Origin: Tubulanus polymorphus
Lineage: Eukaryota; Nemertea; Palaeonemertea; Tubulaniformes; Tubulanidae
Reading direction: 5' to 3'
NCBI RefSeq assembly: GCF_964204645.1
Contig: NC_134025.1
Location: forward strand, 1,679,001-1,743,000
DNA length: 64,000 nt
In this document: piece by piece, positions 9,901-19,865 of the stretch
How the letters are laid out: each line of letters begins with the position of its first letter
How positions within the stretch are numbered: position 1 is the first letter of the stretch
Notes under the pieces: model-generated
Database searches by the model: none
Seen by the model: the letters and a program-made list of their open reading frames with translations, nothing else
Told to the model about the DNA's origin: nothing
Program-made: the position numbers and the translations under genes

Positions 9901-12635
9901 GTGAAGCTATTTCAAAAGAGATTCAGAGTCAAAAAACATCTGGGGAAGTTACGAGCAGTCAGGAACCGATAGAAGAGACAATAGAACCTGAATGTAACGA
10001 GCTTCCGCTTGATACACTTACCGATTTACGGGAGATTGCAGCAAGGATTGCAATCGAACGTTCTCTCGATGAACAAATAACTGATAGTCAGACATTTGAA
10101 ACACAAGCGGTTGATGATACCGAGAAAGTTTCTCTACCGGACGATAGTTTCATAGTGAGCGATACTATAACTAAAGACATATTTCACCCGGATTTCACCG
10201 AATCATCAGGTGCTCTTGAAGACTTTCGTGATATCATTGCAAGTGATGAGGTTTCTGAAGATATTCAAATAACTTCTGTGAATGCTGTTGCAAGCAACCG
10301 AGAACCGATAGAAAAAGTTATCGAGCCCGAAAGTATACTTCCATTGGGACCACTTGAAGATATCCGAGAACTCATAGCTAGGAATGCAATTGAGCAATCA
10401 CTTGATAAAACTGATAGCGCTACTATCGAATCAGAGGCTGAGGTCACAACCGGCAGAGTTGAAGATATAATTCAACCAGAAAATATACTTCCATTGGGTC
10501 CACTCGAAGATATCCGAGAACTCATCGCACGTGAAGCTATTTCAAAAGAGATTCAGAGTCAAAAAGATATAACAACAACTAGTGAACCTTCAGAGTCTTC
10601 ATACAACAACAGAATGGATAGAGTTGATGCTCTTACTGTAATAGATGATGGTAGTGACACAGTGACGTCAACTGAACTGAAAATTGATCGGACTGATAGT
10701 CCAAATCCCGTAACTGTTTCATCGATTAAAACAGATGAGGAAATACAAAATACGAGCCAAATGGAGAACACTGCGATAATATACACTGATTCCAGCGACG
10801 AATCTTTATCAGAGGATGAAACTATTGATCACTTGTTGCCGCTGCGAGAAAAAATAGAAGAAGATGTGACCGAACCGGAAATCGCTGAGGTGAGTTTCCA
10901 AGCAAATCCGGAACTCGTGCTACCGGAAGTTTGTACTGAAGACATAGACGATGGTGACCTAGTTGATGTAGATGATGAAGTTGAATCGATATCTGGTAAT
11001 AAAGATACGATACAAATTCCTCGTAAACGACCTCCACATTTAGCTATACCCGAACGGGCCACTTCATCCCCGGTACCGGATTTTGCCGTCGCCGATGACT
11101 TGGTCGTTGTTAAGAAATCCATACGACCAGGGGTTGGTATCACACTCGAGGTTAGAACGCCTACGAAAACTGACAACGCAGAATTCGATTTCTCGCCACG
11201 AAAAATATCGCAACAAGAGGAAGAACATGAAGCGGATATATGTCTGCAGAATGAATTCAGTCAGCATACTCCTAAAGCCGACGATGGTGAAATGGCTACG
11301 AAGATATCGTCCAGTATGTCTGACCTTATTACTGGCGCTTTCAAAGAAGCTTTTGATGATATTAGAAATAACAGAGTTCAACCTACTGAAACTGGTTTGA
11401 TGATGCACCGATCCGAATCAACTTCATCTGCCAGTTCTATTCCTTCACCTCTGCCGATGTATTACCCTCGCACTTATTCAACTGAGATCCTGCTTAGTTC
11501 GATCAGCCAAGATGATATCTGCAATGTGAAACAAAAACATGATACACTACATGAACATCATGAAGGTGATGCTGATGACGACGGCGGTTCGACTGATTCT
11601 GGTGACTACACCATTCGACGAGACAGCATCACTCAAAAAGAAATCGACGCGGTAACTTTCAAACTGTACGGAGGTGACAAGTCAGATGAACTGACTGCTG
11701 CTGAGTTGACAGATTTGATAATAGAATGTGGTGAGGTCAACGAAGCATTCGAGACTGTTACTGAAAGAGGCGAGATGGAGATGAAAAGTCCATCGAGAAA
11801 GTCATTCGTAAAAACAGATCAAACAGGTGAAACCGGTACGTTCGAGTTTGACGATGTTGAGAATAATAATTTATTCGCCGCTACAGCACCAGACATCGCA
11901 GATATTGATCGGGAATGCATTGAGGAAAGTAAAGTAACTGGTGATATGGCAGAATTCTCTGACGGAACAGAGGTCTATATCAACCAGCAGATTCTACAGA
12001 GTGAAACCGTTTCCGAAGAGCTTACATTTACTGATGATACGATAACCACCGATGAAAGTATCTTGACGCGGGTTGAACCCGTAACTGAAATTATTGTAGT
12101 TCCACCAGAGAAAGATGATGAAGAATCTACATTTACCAGTGAGGAAATCACAGGTGAATATACTACACCACGTGGTACTGCACCGATAACAGAAAGTAAA
12201 ACCACCGAAGACAAACCGATGTCCACTATTACAACTGATGTTTCCGTTGTCAAAGTTGAGAAGGCTGAAACTGCTCCAGCGCATTCTGAGGCAGATCCCT
12301 CGTTCCACAGAACAGTTCGTAAAAAAGTCACTTTCACAAGGTCTGGTGGAAATCGACAGGAAACAACTGAAACAACAACAACAACAACGACAACGCAAGA
12401 TACAAGCCTGGATAGTGAAAAACCTGAATGTGAACAAACTGTGATAACTAGAAGAACCGTCAGATCTGTCCAGGCATCGAAACCGGACGCTCCACCCGCG
12501 AAAACAACACGTACAAACGATCAGGTTAGGCAGGGTGATGATAAACCTAACGATAATAATAGATGCTTGTGTATTATAATAGTTTGTCTTGTAGCTCTAG
12601 TTCCTGTTATTGGATTTATCTTTAAAGGGCGTTAA
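6983..12635 (+). CDS. Large CBM20 protein with acidic repeats, PP1-type KKVTF motif and C-terminal membrane anchor
   Basis: Exons 6983-7016, 7185-7556 and 7627-12635 join in frame to give 1804 residues. Residues ~21-118 are a CBM20 starch/glycogen-binding domain (GNIDELGNWDV, YKWKWVLID, then WEERKNRE, which carry the usual binding-site tryptophans). The rest is one giant exon coding for a very acidic, Ser/Thr-rich, disordered region. Residues ~604-1113 are tandem repeats built around LPLGPLEDIRELIAR. Near residue 1700 is RKKVTF, a match to the RVxF docking motif for protein phosphatase 1. The chain ends in CLCIIIVCLVALVPVIGFIF plus KGR, which looks like a tail anchor, placing the whole protein in the cytosol on a membrane. 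The nearest known idea is mammalian STBD1 (membrane anchor plus CBM20, glycogen tethering), but with the domain order reversed. Glycogen tethering and PP1 recruitment are inferences. An adjacent CBM20 gene follows. Confidence 0.8.
9031..10560 (+). repeat. 630-bp coding tandem repeat, about 2.4 copies
   Basis: The word TCGAGCCCGAAAGTAT recurs at 9061, 9691 and 10321, exactly 630 bases apart (210 codons). Copies differ at only a few positions, so the array arose or was homogenised recently. Each unit contains two strong and two weak versions of the motif LPLGPLEDIRELIAR. Single diverged motifs also occur earlier in the exon (for example at about 8240). Confidence 0.9.
12321..12335 (+). other. 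Candidate RVxF (PP1 docking) motif, KKVTF
   Basis: These codons read K-K-V-T-F in a disordered context, about 80 residues before the membrane anchor. [K/R]-x(0-1)-V-x-F is the classical PP1-binding motif. The match is short and occurs by chance in many proteins; the glycogen-binding domain in the same chain makes it more plausible. Confidence 0.45.
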
Positions 12636-12639
12636 AAAT

Positions 12640-13874
12640 CCTTTGAGATTTCCAACGAATGAACGATGTGATTTTGGCGTAACCGTAGAAAATGAAAAAT
12701 AAGGAACTTTGAATTATTGTTATTATTATTGAATTAAGTAGTTCGTTGGGAATCGCCGAGGGTCTTCTATAAGCCGGTCGAAGTTGTATATATGCAAGCC
12801 TTGCCAAAATCGAAATGCTGTAATTTCGAGCTATCACCCTGCCTAAAGCGCATACGCCGCATTATCGGTCTGATTATATAACGGTGGTGGTTGATTATTA
12901 TGTATTGATGTAAAAATATTAATAGCTCGTGTAGATTATTAAGCCGTATTAAACTATAGATAGCATCGATGTAGTAGTGCCTAGACAAACAACTTCCTTC
13001 CTGAATCCTTTCATGCGTTTTGAAATCATTAGCTGGTTCATTTTACTACTTCCTGACAGGGTAGAATGAATAACTCCGTCCCAAAATCGTTATAATTAAC
13101 AAATATTTATTGTCTGATATATAAAGAATGTGATAGTTAGTTAACTTCCTATGTAATGATGTTTTCGCTCACTTTGCTTTGTTTAAATAGTTATAGTACG
13201 ATAAAAATGAAAAAGAAATGGAAGTATTTGTTCATGAGAAAGAGTTATGAAAATGTTTGCAACTGACTCAAAATAGTTACCTGTAAACTGGGTTAACTGT
13301 GGTAATACGACTGATTAGTTGCAGTGACTCGCATCGTATTTCTAATTAGCTACAGCAGTGTCACTTGATTCAGGACACTAGTTCTGAAAGCTTCTGCCGT
13401 ATTTTAACAAATGCTTTCGTTTCAATTCGTTGATTTAAGTAACTTCGCATGGCGCTTTTGTTTGTATTAATTGTAATATTTTAAGACCTTATAGATACCT
13501 AATATTCTAATATGGTTTGTGCATGTGCGCTTGTGTGTGTGTATATATACATATAGACTTTTAGAATTATGTAAATTCCCTCAGTCGTGCTATAAACCGA
13601 TCAAGTGTCATAAACAATAACCCGACCCGAGACGGACCACTTTAATTCGTATTAATTCCAGGCTACTTATTTTAGAATAAGCTATAGAAATTCGAGCGTT
13701 AACTGGTTTAAGAATTCATTGAGTTCAGTGCTGTTTGCAATAAAACCTATTTTACTCGGTGTTGTTCAGTTCAGTGCTGACCACCGTCTTCGTACAAACA
13801 AAACTCCGACTATGGTCTCTCTTTGGGTCATTGTATACGCATAGAAATTGACAGTATGAGCTATAATTTTCCAG
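12640..13874. other. Spacer between the two CBM20 genes
   Basis: AT-rich, no convincing coding frame. A perfect-looking 3' acceptor (ttttccag) touches the next ATG at 13875, so a 5' untranslated exon of the small CBM20 gene probably lies in this stretch. Confidence 0.4.
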
Positions 13875-14324
13875 ATGACTGAAAACCCAGAGGAAAATGT
13901 CGGTGAGTATGTTACTGTGACGTTTCGTACCCACTACTGGCCGACAGAGAGGGGACAGAGGTTAGCAGTGCTGGGTAGCAGTTCCCATCTCGGGGAGTGG
14001 AATTTAACAAATTCGCAACTAGCCTGCGAATATCCGCATAGTACCGGTTTTTGGTTTGTCAATGTAGATTTTTTAGATGAAGGTAAAAACTTCGAGTTTA
14101 AATGGGTCGTAGTCGACGCCAATTCAAATGTGATAAGATGGGAAGAACGAGAAAACCGCGGCCTCCTTCACCAGGAGGTCACTCGAACAGGTTCAATTCT
14201 GATCGATTCTAATTGGGCATACGATCAAAATATAACTGAAATCAATAACATCGATCAACTGGATGATCTAATGTCTAAAGCTGATGCGTCTTTCGATTTC
14301 AAATTGAATAATTTACGAAAATGA
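13875..14324 (+). CDS. Small stand-alone CBM20 (starch/glycogen-binding) protein
   Basis: A 149-residue frame opens directly after a splice acceptor. Residues ~11-112 form a CBM20 domain closely parallel to that of the upstream gene: VTFRTHYWP, LGEWNLTNSQL, FEFKWVVVDAN, then VIRWEERENRGLL. The tail of ~35 residues is hydrophilic and has no anchor. Position and sequence suggest a tandem duplicate of the CBM20 exon of the 6983-12635 gene. By family it should bind alpha-glucan (glycogen) in the cytosol. No good in-frame donor lies before the stop, so I annotate it as a complete short protein. A strong donor (TAT|GTAAGT, near 14435) after the stop could join this transcript to an acceptor at 14794, just before the next gene. 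Confidence 0.75.
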   Translation: MTENPEENVGEYVTVTFRTHYWPTERGQRLAVLGSSSHLGEWNLTNSQLACEYPHSTGFWFVNVDFLDEGKNFEFKWVVVDANSNVIRWEERENRGLLHQEVTRTGSILIDSNWAYDQNITEINNIDQLDDLMSKADASFDFKLNNLRK

Positions 14325-14901
14325 ATAACGTCGAGCCAAAATAGAACGGACATGTTACTCAATTCGAATATGTATCAAACAATATATGATGTATTGATAA
14401 TTGAACGCCTTAAGTTTAGAATTATATAGATCTATGTAAGTAACCTTTATACGTGTGAATCGTAGACATTTTTGTTCATCGGGTTTTTGATTTCGTATTG
14501 TATTTTGCATTCACGATACTCGCTCGCTGTATAATAATGCAAACAGGTTTTTACGTATATGTATATATATATATATATGTGTGTTTTATTAGAAATATTT
14601 CACAGTCTCAGACATGTTTTCTATACTCGTTTTGTTATTGGTTTGCTGCACGGCGAATATGTGAGTTTATTGCGAGTTCACTGTAAACACGTCGTGAATA
14701 TAGTAACGACAACATATTCCTTACTATTTCATAGCTTAAGATTTAAGAGAATTATTACTGTTTTTTTTTTGTTTTTTAATTATCCATATTCAGACTCGTC
14801 GATCGAACGTAAAAACGGTGATCAACTTGTTGCGAACGCGAGGATTTACGTTTTGATCAATGTGAAAGCGATGATTTGCGCGTAAATGGTTCGGCTTAAA
14901 A

Positions 14902-16710
14902 ATGTCTCAATCAAATCAACAAGATTTCGAAGACGATGGTTTTGAAATTGTAACAATGCCATTGAATACTGATCACGGAGTTGCTGATCATGGAGTTGCC
15001 GATCACGGAGTTGCCGATGCTGCTGACGATGAGGACTTTCAGTCTAATTCAGTGCCGTCCAAAAACAGTTCGAATTCGAATGATAATGATGATGATGTGA
15101 ATTGTTCGCCAAGTAGCGGCGGAGGAATACTATCACTAATTAATGACTCCGATATCATGTCCGCCTTACGCTCGTCTACTTCCGCGTTAAGAAGCAGTCC
15201 GTCGTATGAAGATCGAGAAAGGCCGGATTTTACGTTACCGGAACATCGCGAACTGACGTCCGTAAATCCGCGTTCAGAATTTCATATAAATCAAATGAAA
15301 ATGAGAAAAATCTCGAATCAAAGCGATGAGAATAATGCGTTCAGCTCTGATGATAATACCGGTGATTGTATCAATGATGATACTGATTTATTCGACCGAA
15401 TTAAATCGAAAGTTTCGCCTTCGTTTTATCAGTTGGATTTTAGCTTCCCCCAATACGACTTGGATTATAGCGAGGATGATCCCGATAACGCGTCATTCGA
15501 GCCAAACTCAACTGCTTTTAAAGAAACGCCGGCGGCGTCCGATTCTAGCGAAAACGAAAGTGGTTCGAGTCCCGATATATCGAAGATATTTGATATAAAT
15601 CACCCGAATACTGATCATTTCACTGCTAGTTTCGCTTCAGCGGAAGATTTAAATCGACCTTTTGTCTCTAAACTAACGACTAATCTTGTTGGTAATCTAT
15701 TACTGACGTCGCGGCCACACCCAAACCCTGTCTTTTCGATTGCTTGCGATCATCATATTTTCGAGGGTACGCCCTCCAGAGACCACTGTTACGATACCTA
15801 CAAATCAGCGCAATTCGCCGAAAATTGGTTCGACTCTCTGTGGTTGGATACTATGGTATCCGTTGATAGTTTGATAAACCGTGAGAAAGACTCGAGTCCT
15901 ATCACCGATTGGTTCGATCATATTTGGGACGGGGCGATGGACTCGTTGAAAAATAAACAAAATATCGCGGACGGAGGTCAAAATACTGGAGCCGAAATGG
16001 CAGCTTCTAGTACGTGGTTTGATAATGTGTTTAATAGTGCCATTTCGGAGATTGGATTACAAACCGATGCTCAGAACAGCGAAAAAAGCCATCTCCAAAA
16101 GACTCTCCAAATTCCGGGTCACGAATCGAAGCACATTCCGCATCCGATGTACGATCAGTTCAGTAAACCAGTTCCTAACACGCATAAAGTTTACGATCGC
16201 ATTCCGTCGCCGGCTCGGTCGTTTACTGAGATATCTCAAAGATCGCCCGTAACTGAACGGGTTCTCCGTCCGAAGAGCACGAGTACGTCATGTCAATCGG
16301 AGCGAGAAGAAGAGAATAGACGAAGACCTACGAGTGATACAGCTGCACCTTTACGAGAAGCTTACCACCATCGTGTGTCGTTTAAAGACTACGATGAAAA
16401 TGCGACTCAAGTCGATATCGAACTTTTAGTCGACGATTCTTCAACAACCGACGATATTAGCGGATCGGACGATAAACAGGAATTGTTAGATTTCGGTTCG
16501 AAAAAATTATCGGATTTACAACTAGAAGATGAGGAGAAACAGCAATTTACCGTTGAGCCGCAAGAGGGCGTTGATAGCGTTGATGACGCAGTCCTGTTAA
16601 ATGAAATCGGTAAAACTAAATCTAAACGAAAGGGATGCCCGTGTTTACCTTTACCGAAATTCAAATCAAAACATCGCAGCAGCAAACCAAAAACAAACAA
16701 AAAGTATTAG
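14902..16710 (+). CDS. 602-residue acidic disordered protein with RVSF motif and Cys/basic tail
   Basis: A single uninterrupted frame starts at ATG 14902; an in-frame stop lies about 30 bases upstream. The N-terminus has three copies of DHGVA (15-bp repeat, about 14968-15015). The centre has three spaced tryptophan motifs: NWFDSLWLDTM (~308), DWFDHIWDGAM (~336) and TWFDNVFNSAI (~371). Residues ~489-494 are HHRVSF, the form of the RVxF PP1-docking motif found in glycogen-targeting PP1 subunits. The end is KRKGCPCLPLPKFKSKHR and more basic residues, which could bind membrane if the cysteines are palmitoylated. I do not recognise the family. Lying 580 bases after a CBM20 gene in the same orientation, it may be a partner of, or once fused to, that domain, as in the upstream gene. 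A 5' splice acceptor at 14794 suggests an untranslated first exon. Confidence 0.7.
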   Translation: MSQSNQQDFEDDGFEIVTMPLNTDHGVADHGVADHGVADAADDEDFQSNSVPSKNSSNSNDNDDDVNCSPSSGGGILSLINDSDIMSALRSSTSALRSSPSYEDRERPDFTLPEHRELTSVNPRSEFHINQMKMRKISNQSDENNAFSSDDNTGDCINDDTDLFDRIKSKVSPSFYQLDFSFPQYDLDYSEDDPDNASFEPNSTAFKETPAASDSSENESGSSPDISKIFDINHPNTDHFTASFASAEDLNRPFVSKLTTNLVGNLLLTSRPHPNPVFSIACDHHIFEGTPSRDHCYDTYKSAQFAENWFDSLWLDTMVSVDSLINREKDSSPITDWFDHIWDGAMDSLKNKQNIADGGQNTGAEMAASSTWFDNVFNSAISEIGLQTDAQNSEKSHLQKTLQIPGHESKHIPHPMYDQFSKPVPNTHKVYDRIPSPARSFTEISQRSPVTERVLRPKSTSTSCQSEREEENRRRPTSDTAAPLREAYHHRVSFKDYDENATQVDIELLVDDSSTTDDISGSDDKQELLDFGSKKLSDLQLEDEEKQQFTVEPQEGVDSVDDAVLLNEIGKTKSKRKGCPCLPLPKFKSKHRSSKPKTNKKY

Positions 16711-18062
16711 GATAGAATTCTGAATGAATTTTGATCCAATGTGCTTCCATTATATTGTTAGCTCTTGTATTAAGAATGTACGTACGAAAAATGATTTTAA
16801 TTTTTTCTTTCTAGAGCTGTTTTATTTGCTATATTAAAAAGTGTGTCTAGTTTAACTGAATCATTTTTCGGATGGTAAACAGCGGGCTTATGCTATTACG
16901 CAGTACGATATCCGTTATTCGAAATTTGGACCAAGTTTCGAAAAGAAACCTTTCGGGTGTCGTATTTTCTTTTTGATTTTTCAACGTTCCGAGTATGAAA
17001 TCATAGTTTAGAAAAATAGTTCGTTTGGTCTAAACTTGTTGTGATCCTTTCAGCGTGAAATCTTTTATTCGATACGTATAATAGCATTAATGGTTATCGT
17101 GCTGTATTTTGCTCAATATTGTATATACTTAGTTGGATAAATGTATTGCGCTGTTTGAATGGGGAATTTTGAGTATATCTATTTACTATTCATGCCTTGA
17201 TATATTGTATTTAGAAGCTTATATAACGTATAGATCGTGTTTTTACTTCCTATTTCGCAGTATTTATAGAATTATAAACCATATGTCAAATTGATAATAA
17301 AGCTGAAGAATGATTGATAGCAAAAAAAGAACTAGATTATTTTTGATTTTCTCTCATTAAGTAAAGTCGAACGCACACAGCAAGAACAACATCGAATCAA
17401 TACAGACCTCCCTCTCCCTCTCCTCCCTCTCCTCCCGCTCTCTCGTATCTTTCTCTCTCTCCTCCCAATCTCTATCTTTCTTTTCCATATCATCCAATAA
17501 CGAATGGAATAGGTTGGAATTCAAAGCCATTTTAGGCTGAATCAATGACCGTGAAACTGATTTTAACTTCCCGCCAATCATCTGCCGAAACTTCGTTGTG
17601 TTTTTTGAAATCCACTCGTGATTTACTATGAAATTTTCATTACGGTCATTTTATGAAATTATCTATGATAATTGAAAAAAAAACCAGATCAATCTCTGCT
17701 TTGAAGAATTAAATCTAACTTAACCCGCTCATCTGAGAACCAAATTTAGATGATAATTTAAGACTGATTTAAATGTATACATTAAGTCTAATAGACACCA
17801 ATTTCATTATCAATTTTTATTCATTATACATAATTCATCTTCCAGCGAAAAAAAAAATGTTTTGCTATCATATCTATTTTCATTGTAAATTGTAATTTAG
17901 TTCCCGGTTCATCCAATGAAAGAATTGTTCATGAATAGAACACATTATGAGGCAGCTATAAACACTACGCAACTAGGTAATAATTTCCAGTTTGACAACT
18001 GATAACGTCAGACACAGATACCGTTCTAAGACCTCCTGTCTTATTGAACGAAACGCTTCACG
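16711..18062. other. 3' flank and spacer before the first GPCR
   Basis: The stretch holds AATAAA at 17296-17301, probably the end signal of the 602-residue gene, and a CT-rich low-complexity tract near 17400. No coding frame is supported. Confidence 0.5.
17398..17468 (+). repeat. CT-rich low-complexity tract
   Basis: Nearly pure pyrimidine sequence made of CCCTCTCC/CTCTCT words. On the minus strand it reads as an artefactual Glu-Arg repeat. Confidence 0.85.
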
Positions 18063-19115
18063 ATGGTTAATGAATTCTCATATTGGTGCGACTTTATGGA
18101 AAGAGGTTTCAACCAAACTAAAGACAGCGGTGCACAGTCGCTTCTGTTGATATCGATGCCACTGATAATCATTATCGGTTTATGCGGTAATACTTTAGCG
18201 TTGTTGGTGATCGTTAGAACGAAAAAGTTGAGAACGCACGGATATTCGTTAATTCTGATATTTCTCATCACGTCCGATTGTACCGCGCTTGTAAATAGAT
18301 TGACAGTTTGGATCAACTTTATGCGCGCAAACCTCGGTCTACCGAATTTGATCGTTCTCGATTCGGACGCTGAATGCTTACTGGTTGAGATGTACGGCGT
18401 AGCGACGTTTGTCGGGGCGTGGCTCGTAGTTCTGATATCTGTCGAAAGATTCTGCGCTGTTTGTATAAAACCGATGATGAAACGTTATTTAACATTAAGA
18501 AACATATTCATCGTGACACTAGTGACGTCAATGTTGGCTGGTAGCTGCGATATTTTGCTCGTCTATCAGATATCCTACGTAGAAGGTCAAGGATGCAGTA
18601 TGAGCGAAACGAGTTTGAAAATATACGTAATGTCGGCTGCATTTCTAATCGGACCGATTCCGCTAATCTTTATTTGTACCTTCAACAGCTTAATTCTTGT
18701 TCGTTTACGCAACAGAAAATACCGATCAGTCGGTAAAAAATCCCGTAAAAGGATTCGTAGTAAGTCAGTGCGAGCGACTGTCATGTTGCTGATTGTGACA
18801 TTCGTTTGGGCGATTCTAACTGTACCGCACTGCGCCTCGCTGGTCATGTTGTGTATACATAAATTGGGATACTCTATAAGTCCATCTTTGCTCAGATTGA
18901 AATACGTCGCGCGCACTATTTACGACTTGAATTATATGTTGAATTTTTTCTTGTATTTCATGGCTGGTCTAGAATTTCGGATAGCTTTTAAGCGCATGTT
19001 CTTTAAGGGCGAAAATGCAACATCGCCGACCTTGGTGCTCGAGTTGACGCCTTCATCTACCACTGCCGTCAAACAATCAAGATTTTATCTAAAAGAAGAT
19101 CCTGTGATTGACTGA
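18063..19115 (+). CDS. Class A, peptide-type orphan GPCR (350 residues)
   Basis: This single-exon frame has seven hydrophobic segments with the order and loop sizes of rhodopsin-type receptors: an N-glycosylation site (NQTK), GLCGNTLALLVI in TM1, TSDCTAL in TM2, and cysteines before TM3 (AECLL) and in the second outer loop (GCSMSE). TM3 ends in ERF instead of DRY, and TM7 has LNYMLNFFLYF instead of NPxxY. Both variants are common in the FMRFamide-receptor-like peptide GPCRs that are expanded in lophotrochozoans. The third inner loop is strongly basic. The ligand is unknown; a neuropeptide is the best guess. A polyadenylation signal is at 19473-19478. Confidence 0.85.
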   Translation: MVNEFSYWCDFMERGFNQTKDSGAQSLLLISMPLIIIIGLCGNTLALLVIVRTKKLRTHGYSLILIFLITSDCTALVNRLTVWINFMRANLGLPNLIVLDSDAECLLVEMYGVATFVGAWLVVLISVERFCAVCIKPMMKRYLTLRNIFIVTLVTSMLAGSCDILLVYQISYVEGQGCSMSETSLKIYVMSAAFLIGPIPLIFICTFNSLILVRLRNRKYRSVGKKSRKRIRSKSVRATVMLLIVTFVWAILTVPHCASLVMLCIHKLGYSISPSLLRLKYVARTIYDLNYMLNFFLYFMAGLEFRIAFKRMFFKGENATSPTLVLELTPSSTTAVKQSRFYLKEDPVID

Positions 19116-19472
19116 ACCGTTCCCTCGTGTTTTGACGATTTATATATTCAAGACTCAGCCTAGTGCGACTCACTGAACTGTGATGTAACCATTTATTGGA
19201 TATGATGAAAAGTGTCCTCAATAGGCTATAGATAATGAACCATTGTTCAACGTTGTAATATGTTCTGTGCTGTTAGATAGATTATTTAAACTTTTGAAGA
19301 TCCGGTCAAATGATAAATCTTGTCAATCCGGCGCCTTATTTTAAAATATTTCGTATTGCATTGTATATGTTCTATTGTAAATTATTTCGTAAATACAAAA
19401 ATTATGATAATGTAGTATGCGTTATTGGATTTGCGTTATTGGATTTTTTTTGTATGTAAATGACTTTCGAAA

Positions 19473-19478
19473 AATAAA
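19473..19478 (+). promoter_or_regulatory. Polyadenylation signal of the GPCR at 18063
   Basis: AATAAATAAAA in AT-rich 3' flank, about 360 bases after the stop. Confidence 0.45.
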
Positions 19479-19865
19479 TAAAATGGACCGCGACCGGTGT
19501 GACGCGGGCTATCGAATGGACATCTGGCAGGACACAGTTTCCGATCCGCAATCCGCTTACGAATACGCGTTTCTGGTTCCGAGTCATGACGCGAGTTTTA
19601 CTGTTTACCGTAATGGCTTCCGTAATAGTAAATAATGGAATGATTGATTGAATGAATGATGTTTTTTGCCGCATCCACACTAAAAATCAGTAAAAGATCC
19701 TGTTCAAAAACATATACCAGCTTTACGTAGACAGCTTCGAGGTAAAAAATGAGAACGTTTGAAATGAAAATCCGGGATTATTGGATCCATTTACTAACAG
19801 TTACAATTACACCGATGATAGTTTCTCTACTGTCTTGTTTCAGATTGTTTGTTTGTAAACTAACG

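Noticed and set aside
7472-12437. Minus-strand open frames of 60-147 residues across the giant CBM20 gene
   Set aside because: They are antisense shadows of the long coding exon and repeat with its 630-bp period.
14559-14885. 108-residue protein before the 602-residue gene
   Set aside because: Starts in a TA repeat and crosses a strong intron acceptor; no domain features.
17357-17581. Glu-Arg-rich 74-residue protein (minus)
   Set aside because: Driven by the CT-rich low-complexity tract; no homology-like features.
19417-19635. 72-residue protein between the GPCR and the METTL24-like gene
   Set aside because: It overlaps the polyadenylation signal of the GPCR and has no recognisable features, although its last part is somewhat codon-like.
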